This document shows, piece after piece, positions 24,381 through 32,734 of a stretch of 35,874 bases of DNA (its first letter is position 1; the number at the start of each line of letters is the position of its first letter). The notes beneath the pieces are model-generated. The model was not told where the DNA came from. It saw only the letters and a program-made list of their open reading frames with translations, and did not search any database. Origin of the DNA: Campylobacterales bacterium (lineage in GTDB: Bacteria; Campylobacterota; Campylobacteria; Campylobacterales; QNZT01); NCBI GenBank assembly GCA_026994915.1, contig JALWPY010000191.1, positions 1-35,874 of the forward strand, read 5' to 3'. Position numbers and translations under genes: made by a program.

Positions 24381-25430
24381 ATGCCACATGCAAAACAGAA
24401 AGTCTACCACCTCTCCCATACCGACCTGGACGGCTACAGCTGCCAGCTCATCACCAAGCGGATATTTGACGATATCAGCTACTACAACTCCAACTACGGA
24501 TCGGAGATCGACAGCCGTATCGAGACGATTCTGCGCAAGATCTACATCGAAGGAAGCGATGACAACCTGATCCTCATCACCGATCTCAACCTCACGCTTC
24601 AGCAGGCGAAAAACCTGGTCAAAGGGGTGGAGAACTCACCCAAAAATATCGAACTGCTGCTGCTGGACCACCACAAAACGGGACAGGAGTGTGCCGATCT
24701 CTATGACTGGTACTATCTGGACACGACACGCTGCGCGACGAAGATCACCTACGACTACTTCACCGATCTTGGGTTCGATCTCAAAGAGCTGGAAACCTAT
24801 GTCGACGTCGTCAATGCCATCGATATCTGGCAGAGTGAGAGTGAACATTTCGAGCTGGGCAAAGTCTTCATGCGGCTGGTGGCGGGGTCGCGCGAGATCA
24901 ACCGCATGCTCTTCAGCGAGCAGAACAGCGAATATATCTTTCACTCTCTCGAAAGGGCGATGGCCTATCTGAAAGAGGAGAATCCCCACATTGCGCTGGA
25001 TGATGCGATCCATCAGATCAAAAAGAGTTATTTCATGCAGAATCAGCAGCGGAACAATACGCTGGAAAATCTGATCGCCTCTTTCGTCGTCGACATGCTG
25101 AGTCTCAAAAAGGAGCAGATGGCGGTGCACTATAAAGGATACAAGGGGATTTTGACCTACTCCATCGGCAACACATCCCTGATCGGCAATGAATTTCTGG
25201 TGCGCAACCCCGACTTCGACTTCTTCATGGATATCAACAGCCGCAAAAATATCTCGATGCGCGCCAACAACAAAGTCGATGTCAGCAAGATCGCCAAAGA
25301 GCTCTTCGGCGGAGGAGGGCATGCCAATGCCAGTGGCGGACGATGTGAGAGTTTCAAAGACTCTTTTGAATATGATAAGGTTAAAGAACAGATCCAGGAG
25401 ATCATGACTATAGGAGAAAACAATGAATGA
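24381..25430 (+). CDS. DHH-family phosphoesterase (NrnA-like)
   Basis: 349 residues. The N-terminal DHH domain has LSHTDLDGYSCQLITKRIF (D-x-D metal ligands) and ELLLLDHHKTGQECADLYDW (the DHH motif). The C-terminal DHHA1 domain ends in LFGGGGHANASGGRCESF, the substrate-binding glycine motif. Such enzymes hydrolyse short oligonucleotides, pAp or cyclic dinucleotides; the exact substrate cannot be read from sequence. In Helicobacter pylori a DHH protein also follows flhA, so this is conserved synteny (from memory). It overlaps the next small gene by eight bases. Confidence 0.92.
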   Translation: MPHAKQKVYHLSHTDLDGYSCQLITKRIFDDISYYNSNYGSEIDSRIETILRKIYIEGSDDNLILITDLNLTLQQAKNLVKGVENSPKNIELLLLDHHKTGQECADLYDWYYLDTTRCATKITYDYFTDLGFDLKELETYVDVVNAIDIWQSESEHFELGKVFMRLVAGSREINRMLFSEQNSEYIFHSLERAMAYLKEENPHIALDDAIHQIKKSYFMQNQQRNNTLENLIASFVVDMLSLKKEQMAVHYKGYKGILTYSIGNTSLIGNEFLVRNPDFDFFMDINSRKNISMRANNKVDVSKIAKELFGGGGHANASGGRCESFKDSFEYDKVKEQIQEIMTIGENNE

Positions 25431-25668
25431 CGAAATCAAAGAACTTAAAGCCGAAATCGAAGATCTGACGATCCATCTGGCGGATATGCTCGAAGCGGTG
25501 CTCTACTATGCCGGTGTCAAAGAGGAGAATCTCGAAAAGGGTGTCAAAGCCTATATCGAAGCGCTCGATGAAGTGTTCGACGAAGAGGAAGATTCCGACA
25601 TGGGCTATCGTGAGATGATCGAAGTGATCGACTACCTCAAACAGAAAAAGCCTGAACTCTTCAAATAG
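25423..25668 (+). CDS. Small acidic coiled-coil protein
   Basis: 81 residues, strongly acidic, starting MNDEIKELKAEIEDLTIHLA and ending KQKKPELFK. It is predicted to be helical throughout with a leading coiled coil. No signal peptide, membrane segment or recognised domain is visible. The ATG (AGGAG eight bases upstream) overlaps the 3' end of the DHH gene, so the two are co-translated and may form a complex. I do not recognise a function. Confidence 0.8.
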   Translation: MNDEIKELKAEIEDLTIHLADMLEAVLYYAGVKEENLEKGVKAYIEALDEVFDEEEDSDMGYREMIEVIDYLKQKKPELFK

Positions 25669-25685
25669 TACAGGCGTTTGCGCGT

Positions 25686-26597
25686 TTGGAGCTTTTCCTT
25701 TCGATCGGCGGGATCTATCTCTTTATCGCACTGGGATACCTCGCCAAACTCACCTTTAAGGAGCAGATGCATGAGCGTACACTCGTGCTCTTCTCTATCT
25801 ACTTTCTGCAGCCGATTCTCGTCTTCTGGGGATTGACCGGCCAGAAGATCGATTTTCGCGTCGTCGAAGCGCCGATACTCTTCCTGGTGGTGACGCTGCT
25901 GGCACTGGCGATGAGTTTCCTGCTCTCGCATCTGCTTTTCCACTCCCGAAAGGAGCGCTCGATCGCCACGATCGCGGGGATTGTCGGCAACACGGGCAAT
26001 CTCGGCATACCGCTTGGGATCGCGCTTTTTGGTGAGCAGAGTGTCATCTACACCAGCATCATCAACATGGCCAATGTCTTTCTGGTCAATACGCTGGGCG
26101 TCTACTTCTACTCACGTGGCAACTTCAGCATCAAAGCGTCACTCATGAACATCTTCAAACTGCCGCCCATCTGGTTTGGCTTTCTGGCGCTCTGGTTCAA
26201 TCATGCAGGTTTGGAGATTTCGCCGCATCTGCAGACACCGCTCAGGATGGGTGCCTATGCGACGATGGTGATTCAGCTGGCGATATTCGGCATGTACCTC
26301 TACAGCGTGGAGATCCGAAAGATCGACTGGAAACTTTTCACCTTCGTTACCGCCGCGAAATTTATTGCAATCCCTCTGATGGCGATGGTGCTGCTGCATC
26401 TCTGGCATGTTGATGCGATGGTTTACAACGTCGTCTTGCTGGAACTGATCGTCCCGCTTGCAGTCATGAACGTCAACCTTGCAGCACTCTATGATTGCAA
26501 ACCCTCTGTGGTCACTTTTCTGGTCTTCGGCACCTCTTTACTCTTTTTGTTCTATATCTTTTTAATTTTGCCACTCTTCCGGCATCTTATACTTTAG
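25686..26597 (+). CDS. AEC-family (auxin efflux carrier-like) permease
   Basis: 303 residues with about ten hydrophobic segments and the family pattern: LFLSIGGIYLFIALGYLAKL at the start, IVGNTGNLGIPLGIALFGEQ with the conserved N-x-G-x-x-P-L segment, and a second repeat ending with LIVPLAVMNVNLAALYDC. Members export organic acids or other small compounds. The substrate is unknown. The first codon is TTG, with only a weak AGG about 12 bases upstream and no better in-frame start, so the start is uncertain. It follows the small acidic protein by 17 bases and is probably in the same operon. Confidence 0.88.
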   Translation: MELFLSIGGIYLFIALGYLAKLTFKEQMHERTLVLFSIYFLQPILVFWGLTGQKIDFRVVEAPILFLVVTLLALAMSFLLSHLLFHSRKERSIATIAGIVGNTGNLGIPLGIALFGEQSVIYTSIINMANVFLVNTLGVYFYSRGNFSIKASLMNIFKLPPIWFGFLALWFNHAGLEISPHLQTPLRMGAYATMVIQLAIFGMYLYSVEIRKIDWKLFTFVTAAKFIAIPLMAMVLLHLWHVDAMVYNVVLLELIVPLAVMNVNLAALYDCKPSVVTFLVFGTSLLFLFYIFLILPLFRHLIL

Positions 26598-26624
26598 ATG
26601 GCCCTAACTATTTTACAGAAAATG

Positions 26625-26659
26625 TTTGTAATCGTTTTGTAATCTAATTATATTATGAT
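26625..26659 (+). promoter_or_regulatory. Pho-box-like direct repeat and -10 box upstream of the porin
   Basis: TTTGTAATC occurs at 26625-26633 and again at 26636-26644, exactly 11 bp apart. Nine bases later TATGAT (26654-26659) can serve as -10. The same geometry precedes pstS. Repeats 11 bp apart overlapping the -35 region are how PhoB-type regulators bind. Confidence 0.65.
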
Positions 26660-26688
26660 TACGCAAAGCAAATCAAAAAAGGATAACG

Positions 26689-27726
26689 ATGAAAAAAGTT
26701 CTACTCTCCGCATACGCTCTCGGTGCACTCTTCGCGACCGCCGCCCAGGCCGATGTGACCGTCAAAGCCAACGCCGCCACACTCAAGTTCAGCGGTACAC
26801 ACTATCTCGGATTTGTCCACAGCGAGCCAGAGCAGGGTGACAGTAGCGACTACTTCGAGACACGCAGAAACTACTTTCAGGTCAAAGCCTATTTCAAAGA
26901 TCGTCCCAAAGATTACATGCGACTGACACTCGACACCCACAACGAAAAGAGCGGTGAAGTCAACGTCCGCCTCAAGTACGCCTACCTCTATCTGGACAAT
27001 GTTCTGGAGAACACCGGCGTCGAGATGGGACAGGTGCACAGACCCTGGATCGACTATGAAGAGCATCATGGCTGGCTCTACCGAAGTATCGCCAAAACTT
27101 TCGTCGAAGAGAGCAACGGGGCACACTTCTCCAACTCCGCTGACAAAGGTATCAACTTCAAAACCAAAACCGCCAACTTCTCCAGCGAACTGGCGATCGT
27201 CAACGGCGAGGGGTACCACGGGCAGGACAACGATGGTGAGAACGGCCTCTCCTACGAGTGGCGCCTGACCGCCTCACTCTTTGGCAACGCAGACAAACAT
27301 GTCCATGCGACAAGAGACACCTACGGTGAGATCTCCTTCACCGGGCAGTACAACACCAAAACGCTCAAAAACGATGAAGATTTCGTATGGTACGGCGTGC
27401 ATGCGGTTTACAACCAACCCGATTTCCTGATCGCGGGGATCTACCTCACCTCCGACGACGCCGGCAGCGCGAACAATGCCAAAACCGGAAGCGGCTGGAG
27501 TCTCAACGGTGAGTACAGACCCGCACCGAAGTGGGCGATTTTGGGCAGATACGACACCTTCGAAAACGACAACAATGTCAAAAGAGAGGAGTATATCGCC
27601 GGTGCCGCCTACACCTACTCCAAAAATGTCAAATTTATCGGCAATATCTTCCACATCGATCCCGATACAGACACCGACAACGATGCGCAGGACAAGTACA
27701 TGCTCACTGCCGAGGTGAAGTGGTAG
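26689..27726 (+). CDS. Outer-membrane porin, probably phosphate-regulated
   Basis: 345 residues. A signal peptide (MKKVLLSAYALGALFATAAQ) is followed by alternating beta strands ending in the aromatic C terminus TAEVKW required for outer-membrane insertion. Motifs such as NYFQVKAYFKDRPKDYMRLT and the strands of alternating hydrophobic and polar residues suggest a 14-16 strand barrel related to phosphate-selective porins. The promoter shares its repeat architecture with the pst operon, so expression is probably induced by phosphate starvation and the likely cargo is phosphate or another anion. Its last 23 bases overlap the end of the convergent membrane-protein gene. Confidence 0.85.
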   Translation: MKKVLLSAYALGALFATAAQADVTVKANAATLKFSGTHYLGFVHSEPEQGDSSDYFETRRNYFQVKAYFKDRPKDYMRLTLDTHNEKSGEVNVRLKYAYLYLDNVLENTGVEMGQVHRPWIDYEEHHGWLYRSIAKTFVEESNGAHFSNSADKGINFKTKTANFSSELAIVNGEGYHGQDNDGENGLSYEWRLTASLFGNADKHVHATRDTYGEISFTGQYNTKTLKNDEDFVWYGVHAVYNQPDFLIAGIYLTSDDAGSANNAKTGSGWSLNGEYRPAPKWAILGRYDTFENDNNVKREEYIAGAAYTYSKNVKFIGNIFHIDPDTDTDNDAQDKYMLTAEVKW

Positions 27727-29011
27727 GCACCGCCTCCGCCTCCCGGTACTTTACCGGAACCACCGGGGCGCTTCGGCCCCGAAACTTCGCGACGATATCC
27801 TCCGTTTTCTGCGGCAGATGTCGCATAGTACGGACCAGCTCCAGAGATTTTCCCGCTATCTTCACCGGTTGAAAATTGGCGCTTCGGCTCTCGAGCGTGA
27901 CCGGATAGCGGCTCGTGTTGAGTACCCAGAAGTCGGTACGGTCGATCTCTTTCTCATCGTTTGTGACTCCGCTTTCGCCGTCGCTGGCGATCCCCTCCAG
28001 TATGAAAAGATCATGATAGAAGTCGTTGGGGACCTTTTCCTCCATGAGGTTGCCCCTGCGGTCACGCGAGACGAAACCGATGATCTCGATGCGGTCGTCG
28101 GTCCGGGCGTTGATACGGCGGTAGAGTTCCCGTTTGTCGGTGATCTTCGCCATATCCGGGAAGGTGTGGTAAGCGTCGATATGGCCGCGCATAAGGCTGT
28201 TTTGCAGCACGTCGAAACCGAGCAGTTCATAGCCGATCTTTTTGTTGTGAATCCAGGAGAGGAGTCTTTGGTTGAGTCTGCGGCTTTTGTCCGAAAGCGT
28301 GCGCCGCAGAAAGGGAGTCACATGTCTTCGGTGCAGCAGCCCGATCTTCTCCAGCAACCTCTGCATGCTGTTGCCCACCGCGGTGAGGAAACGGTTGAGC
28401 GGATGTTCCGGTCCCAGTCTGCGCTCCAGCCACTCCAGCAGAAAGCCCAGTGCAATAAACTCCAGAAGAGGTGCCATCCAGCTTTGGGAGAGTTCGGTGA
28501 ACCAGCTCGCAGCCTGTGCCGCCAGCAGCCAGAGAGCTTTGAAAAAGCCGCTCACAAGGAGCTTGATCTCCGCGGTCAGGGCGAGGCTTCCCAGCAGATT
28601 ACCGGTATAGAAGAGCCATGAAACGACGCCCAGCGGGAGGATCAGCAGCAGGGTGTTTTTGATTTTGGCTTTGAGAGGAAGACGGCGGTAGAAGGCGGCG
28701 ATCTCGGAGAAGGCTTCCCTGAAATGGGAGAGGATGTGCCTTTTGATCCAGCGGCTCAGGACGTTGTCGATGAACCAGCGTTTGATCGCCAGCGCTATGG
28801 CCTGTGTCAGTGTTAACCCTTTGAGAAAGGCGACGATCTTGAGTTTGGAGGCGAGCCAGAGCGAGAGGAGGGCCGATTTGAAGAGGAGGGCCACGGCGAG
28901 CACATACCCCCAGACAATGCCGAATGAAAGCGGCCAGAACTGTTGCAGGAGTGCGAGGGCCGCTACGGGCAGAAAGATCGCCAGCAGCAGAATCCCCCGT
29001 CTCTCTCGCAT
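27704..29011 (-). CDS. Membrane protein with long soluble C-terminal domain, function unknown
   Basis: 435 residues. Residues 5-60 hold two to three membrane segments (ILLLAIFLPVAALALLQQFW, FGIVWGYVLAVALLF). A very basic amphipathic loop follows (KRWFIDNVLSRWIKRHILSH), then two more hydrophobic segments (about 120-190). After about residue 215 the chain is soluble, with ELLGFDVLQNSLMRGHIDAY, RIEIIGFVSRDRRGNLMEEK and a strand-rich end. I do not recognise the family. It begins four bases after the TPR-like gene and is surely co-transcribed with it. The TPR-like partner is exported, so a membrane-periplasm complex is possible. Confidence 0.8.
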   Translation of the reverse strand: MRERRGILLLAIFLPVAALALLQQFWPLSFGIVWGYVLAVALLFKSALLSLWLASKLKIVAFLKGLTLTQAIALAIKRWFIDNVLSRWIKRHILSHFREAFSEIAAFYRRLPLKAKIKNTLLLILPLGVVSWLFYTGNLLGSLALTAEIKLLVSGFFKALWLLAAQAASWFTELSQSWMAPLLEFIALGFLLEWLERRLGPEHPLNRFLTAVGNSMQRLLEKIGLLHRRHVTPFLRRTLSDKSRRLNQRLLSWIHNKKIGYELLGFDVLQNSLMRGHIDAYHTFPDMAKITDKRELYRRINARTDDRIEIIGFVSRDRRGNLMEEKVPNDFYHDLFILEGIASDGESGVTNDEKEIDRTDFWVLNTSRYPVTLESRSANFQPVKIAGKSLELVRTMRHLPQKTEDIVAKFRGRSAPVVPVKYREAEAVPTTSPRQ

Positions 29012-29015
29012 CGGC

Positions 29016-29483
29016 TCACTTCAGCAGAGTCAGTGCTTTGGTACTATCCCACTTTTGGGGATAGAGTCTGGTCAGCGTTTCGAAGTGTTTGGTGGTGAGT
29101 AGTTTGTATCCGGGAACCGCTTTGCGTAACTCTGTGAAAGCCGCCTTCGCCTTTTGTGTATCCCCTTTGAGCAGCCACGCTTCACCGAGTGATTCGAAGG
29201 CGTAGTATTCGCCGCGATCGATCGCTTTACGGGCGGCGGTGATCGCCCGGTCAAAGTCACCGCCGACGATGAAGTACCAGCTTGCACGGCCCGGACTTTC
29301 ACCCTCCAGCAGGCCACTGGCATAGGTCAGACACGCTTTTTGCTGTGTGAGATCGCCCTGTTTCTCGACGTAGTAGGCACAGCGCAGAAACTCTTTGCCG
29401 ACGGCGCAGTTGCAGCCCGCTTCTGCATGGCCGGCAAGCAGCACACCGGTCAAAATGAGTGTATGCAGCATGTTTTTGAACAT
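29016..29483 (-). CDS. Exported TPR-like protein
   Basis: 155 residues from the ATG at 29483, which has AGGGAGAAG upstream. The ORF-track start adds 33 unrelated residues. A signal peptide (MFKNMLHTLILTGVLLAGHA) ends before EAGCNCAVGKEFLRCAYYVE. The mature N terminus contains four cysteines within the first 40 residues, probably disulfide-bonded. The rest forms paired helices of TPR type (GRASWYFIVGGDFDRAITAA, AFESLGEAWLLKGDTQKAKA). TPR proteins mediate protein contacts; the partner may be the membrane protein encoded four bases downstream. The alternative is a Sel1-like or unclassified helical repeat. Confidence 0.8.
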   Translation of the reverse strand: MFKNMLHTLILTGVLLAGHAEAGCNCAVGKEFLRCAYYVEKQGDLTQQKACLTYASGLLEGESPGRASWYFIVGGDFDRAITAARKAIDRGEYYAFESLGEAWLLKGDTQKAKAAFTELRKAVPGYKLLTTKHFETLTRLYPQKWDSTKALTLLK

Positions 29484-29599
29484 CTTCTTCTCCCTGATAC
29501 ATTTCTCTGTATGATAACACAAATATGGTATAGTTTCAGGCTCAGGCAGATCCCGGAAGCAAGGAGCGGCATATCGAAACACCTCTTGAGAAATCCCCT

Positions 29600-30433
29600 G
29601 TGTTCATTACAGACCTCGACCACACTTTTTTGCGCAGCGACCTGACCGTCAGCCCTTACAGCGAAAGGGTCTGGAACGAAACGGCGCGGGAGGCGACTCT
29701 TACCGTCGCGACGGCCAGGAGCCTGACCAAGTCCCGCGAATTGCTGGCCGCGTTGCAGATCGATGCACCGATGATCCTGCTCGACGGCGCGATGGTCGTG
29801 ACACCCTCCGGTGAGGCCGTCGCACTCCACACGCTCGACAAAGAACGGGGTGACGCGGTGGTAGAGCGGGGGCTGGAGTTCGGAATCGATCCCTTCGTCA
29901 TCGGACTGGCCGACACAGATTCACTCAGGGAGTCTTTTCTCTATCCGCGCCGTCTCAACGCACACCAGAAAGAGGTGCTCAAGGGGTACCGGGACGATCC
30001 GCGGCTGCAGTTCAACCTGCACAACCGGACGATGTCCCGAAACCTCAAAATCGTCTACTTCGGGGAGCATGCGCGGCTGGCGCCACTTGCGGAAGCGCTG
30101 CGGCAGGAACACGGCGGGGAGATCGAGTGCAAACTCTCTCCTGAAAAGTACGGCGGCGGTTACTTCCTGACGATCCTCCACCCCAGAGGGGACAAAGCGC
30201 ATGCACTCGAAGATGTGGCGGCATATCTGGAGCGCGATCTTTCGGAGTTTACCGTGTTTGGAGACAGTATCAACGATCTGGGGATGTTCGCCAGAGCCGG
30301 CACCGCCGTCGCCGTGGCCAATGCGCTCGATGAAGTGAAAGCGCAGGCCGACCTCGTGCTGCCCCATACCAACGATGAAGACGGTGTCGCCCGCTATCTG
30401 GCGGCTCGTCACAGAAAGGAAAAAGATGCGTAA
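29600..30433 (+). CDS. HAD-superfamily phosphatase (Cof-type)
   Basis: About 277 residues. HAD motif I is FITDLDHTFLRSD (nucleophile DxD), motif II is in VATARS, motif III is a lysine in the RGDKAHALEDV region, and motif IV is FGDSINDLGMF. A large Cof-type cap is inserted between them. These enzymes hydrolyse sugar phosphates or similar; the substrate is not known. The ORF track starts at GTG 29600. However, a strong AAGGAG (29561-29566) lies six bases before an in-frame ATC at 29573, giving IETPLEKSPVFITDLD. The true start may be that non-standard codon. The 3' end overlaps pyk by eight bases. Confidence 0.85.
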   Translation: MFITDLDHTFLRSDLTVSPYSERVWNETAREATLTVATARSLTKSRELLAALQIDAPMILLDGAMVVTPSGEAVALHTLDKERGDAVVERGLEFGIDPFVIGLADTDSLRESFLYPRRLNAHQKEVLKGYRDDPRLQFNLHNRTMSRNLKIVYFGEHARLAPLAEALRQEHGGEIECKLSPEKYGGGYFLTILHPRGDKAHALEDVAAYLERDLSEFTVFGDSINDLGMFARAGTAVAVANALDEVKAQADLVLPHTNDEDGVARYLAARHRKEKDA

Positions 30434-31853
30434 AACGAAAATCGTCGTCACACTCGGTCCGGCAACGGAAGCACCGCAGATGATCGAATCGCTGATCACG
30501 AAGGGGGTCAACGTCTTTCGGCTCAACTTCTCGCACGGTACCCATGCGATTCATGAAGCCAATATCCGCAACATCCGTGCCGCGAGCGAGAAGCTGGGTA
30601 AAGAGGTGGCGATCCTGCAGGATATTTCGGGTCCCAAAGTGCGTATTGGCAAGATCAAAGGGGCACTGCAGCTCAAAAAGGGCGATCGGCTCGTTCTGGT
30701 GAAGGAGAAGAGCGGCGATACGCCGAATGAACTCGATCTCTCCTACCCTCAGATCATCGACATGGTTAACATCGGGGATGAGATCTATTTCGCCGACGGT
30801 ACTATCCGCAGCCTTGTCGTGGACAAGGAGCCGGACAGACTCATACTTCGCATACTCGTGGGCGGGTCGCTGACGTCGCATAAAGGGGTCAACTTCCCCC
30901 ATACAAAGCTCATGATTCCGGCGATCACACCCAAAGACGAAGAAGATCTGCGTTTCGGCGCGGGGCATGATGTCGACATCGTCGCGCTCTCTTTTGTCCA
31001 GACGGCAGAGGATATCCGTATGGCCAAAAAGATTCTGGCGGAGGTGCAGGCCGATCCGACGATTGTCGCGAAGATCGAAACGGGGCATGCGATCGAAAAT
31101 CTCGATGCGATACTTTCCGAGAGCCATGCGGTGATGGTAGCCAGAGGTGATCTGGGTGCGGAGTTTGGCGTGACGAAGGTGCCGCGGATCCAGAAACATG
31201 TGCTGAAACGCGCGAACGAGATGAACAAACCCTCCATCACCGCGACACAGATGCTCACCTCGATGAAGGAGAATCCCTTCCCGACCCGCGCGGAGGTGAG
31301 TGACATCGCCAATGCCGTCTACGACGGGACAGATGCGGTCATGCTGAGTGACGAAACGGCGATCGGAAAATATCCGCTTCAGGCGGTGGAGGTGCTGCAT
31401 GATGCGATCAAAGATGCCGAAAAAGAGTATCCGTGGTACAAAGAGTTCAAACCGCTTGACAAGTACGACGCCGTGGCAAGAGCGGCGGTCCAGCTCGCGG
31501 AAGATTTGAAAAAGGAGGCGCTCGTAGCCTTCACGACCAGCGGGTACAGTGTGCAGGTGCTTTCGCGCTACCGCCCCAAAGAGAATATCTATGCCGTCTC
31601 CCATTCGCTCAAAACCCATCGTAAACTGAGTCTGCTGTGGGGTGTCCATCCGCTCTTTGTTATGCCGCCGCTCAATAACCCGACGAAACTGCTCTACGCA
31701 TTTGTCAAAAAGCTGCTGGATGAGGGGCGGATTACGCTGGAGAAGCGCTACATCGTCACGATGGGAGACTACACCGGTAAGAGCGGTTCGAACAACCTGA
31801 TCCGCCTGCTCGACAAGGAAGGAATGGAGTCGGTACTGGGATATGAGTTTTAG
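30426..31853 (+). CDS. pyk: Pyruvate kinase
   Basis: Converts phosphoenolpyruvate and ADP to pyruvate and ATP. 475 residues from the ATG at 30426 (AAGGAA upstream). The ORF-track start at 30375 lies in the preceding gene. Canonical features are KIVVTLGPAT, VFRLNFSHGTHAIHE, the catalytic KIETGHAIENLD, MVARGDLGAEFG for Mg/PEP binding, ATQMLTSM, and SDETAIGKYPLQAV before the C-terminal allosteric domain. Length is normal. It overlaps the HAD gene by eight bases, so the two are translationally coupled. In an autotrophic epsilonproteobacterium it would serve biosynthesis rather than sugar catabolism; that last point is inference. Confidence 0.97.
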   Translation: MRKTKIVVTLGPATEAPQMIESLITKGVNVFRLNFSHGTHAIHEANIRNIRAASEKLGKEVAILQDISGPKVRIGKIKGALQLKKGDRLVLVKEKSGDTPNELDLSYPQIIDMVNIGDEIYFADGTIRSLVVDKEPDRLILRILVGGSLTSHKGVNFPHTKLMIPAITPKDEEDLRFGAGHDVDIVALSFVQTAEDIRMAKKILAEVQADPTIVAKIETGHAIENLDAILSESHAVMVARGDLGAEFGVTKVPRIQKHVLKRANEMNKPSITATQMLTSMKENPFPTRAEVSDIANAVYDGTDAVMLSDETAIGKYPLQAVEVLHDAIKDAEKEYPWYKEFKPLDKYDAVARAAVQLAEDLKKEALVAFTTSGYSVQVLSRYRPKENIYAVSHSLKTHRKLSLLWGVHPLFVMPPLNNPTKLLYAFVKKLLDEGRITLEKRYIVTMGDYTGKSGSNNLIRLLDKEGMESVLGYEF

Positions 31854-31960
31854 GAAAAGATAAAAACATAATAAAAAGTTATTTTCATTTAAAAAAAACT
31901 AAAGTTGTTTTTGGCTATTATTTGTGCACAATTTATAAAAAAAACAAATAAAGGATAAAT

Positions 31961-32551
31961 ATGGGTTTTATCAAAGGCTTACTGATGCTCCTTGGAGCAC
32001 TTTTTCTCGCAATGCTGATCTACATGGGCGTCAATTTCGGAGGCATGGCCTCCAAGGCTGCAAGTCTCGATCCAAAGGCGATGAATCTCTACATGAGTAT
32101 GTTCGATACCGTGCTCAAGACAGGAAATGCGGCCGACGGTATGGTCAGAATGCGCAAAGTGAGTCCCGATGTGACCAATGAAGATATCAAAGATATCATC
32201 GAGAGTGTCTCTGCCGACGGTAACATGCAACTGGTCGGTGACGTGACGATGTTCGACGGAACACCGCTTCGCGAGGGAGGACCAAAAACCAAATATACCA
32301 GAATCTTCTCGATCTGCAGCCGCCCGATCGCGGACAAGTTCCTCAACTACTCTATGGCATATGGTGCATTCATGCCGTGTCGTATCATGTTGCGTGAAGA
32401 TGACAAAGGTGACAGATGGCTCATCACGATGGATATGGGACTGATGATCCATGGCGGTAAACCACTTCCCGAAGAGATGCTCAAGATGGCAGAGGGTGTC
32501 AGAGATACTATCTACGCTGCGCAGGACAAAGCCGCAACAGGCGACTTCTAA
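31961..32551 (+). CDS. Membrane-anchored DUF302 protein
   Basis: 196 residues. One N-terminal membrane segment (LLMLLGALFLAMLIYMGVNF) anchors a soluble domain. The region RIFSICSRPIADKFLNYSMA, AFMPCRIMLREDDKGDRWLI matches the DUF302 pattern, including the conserved Pro-Cys before an acidic loop. DUF302 proteins are small folds often found in sulfur-oxidising and metal-exposed bacteria, with no established activity. AAGGATA precedes the ATG. It is probably a single gene with an A/T-rich promoter region (31854-31960). Confidence 0.82.
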   Translation: MGFIKGLLMLLGALFLAMLIYMGVNFGGMASKAASLDPKAMNLYMSMFDTVLKTGNAADGMVRMRKVSPDVTNEDIKDIIESVSADGNMQLVGDVTMFDGTPLREGGPKTKYTRIFSICSRPIADKFLNYSMAYGAFMPCRIMLREDDKGDRWLITMDMGLMIHGGKPLPEEMLKMAEGVRDTIYAAQDKAATGDF

Positions 32552-32667
32552 ACCAGACCGACTTTTTCCTTTCAGCTTTCTCGCCCGGTTTTTTGGGTGG
32601 GAAGGTTTACCGTTACTGCACTATTTTTTTACTCTTAAAACGTTGACCATCATTGTTTCAAATACCC

Positions 32668-32701
32668 TTGTAACCATTCTGTAACCGAACACTTTTATAC
32701 T
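32668..32701 (+). promoter_or_regulatory. Pho-box-like direct repeat and -10 box of the pst operon
   Basis: TTGTAACC (32668-32675) and CTGTAACC (32679-32686) are direct repeats exactly 11 bp apart. Nine bases later is TATACT (32696-32701). This matches the porin promoter at 26625-26659 in repeat sequence (TGTAAY), period and distance to the -10. It is very likely bound by a PhoB/PhosR-type response regulator. The rest of the 32552-32667 gap shows only a weak CCC/GGG hairpin. Confidence 0.72.
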
Positions 32702-32734
32702 TCCTCCCGAATATCAACATTTCAGGAGAGAATC

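Noticed and set aside
30270-31649. 459-residue ORF antisense to pyk
   Set aside because: It is a shadow of pyruvate kinase. Composition is atypical and no ribosome-binding site is present.
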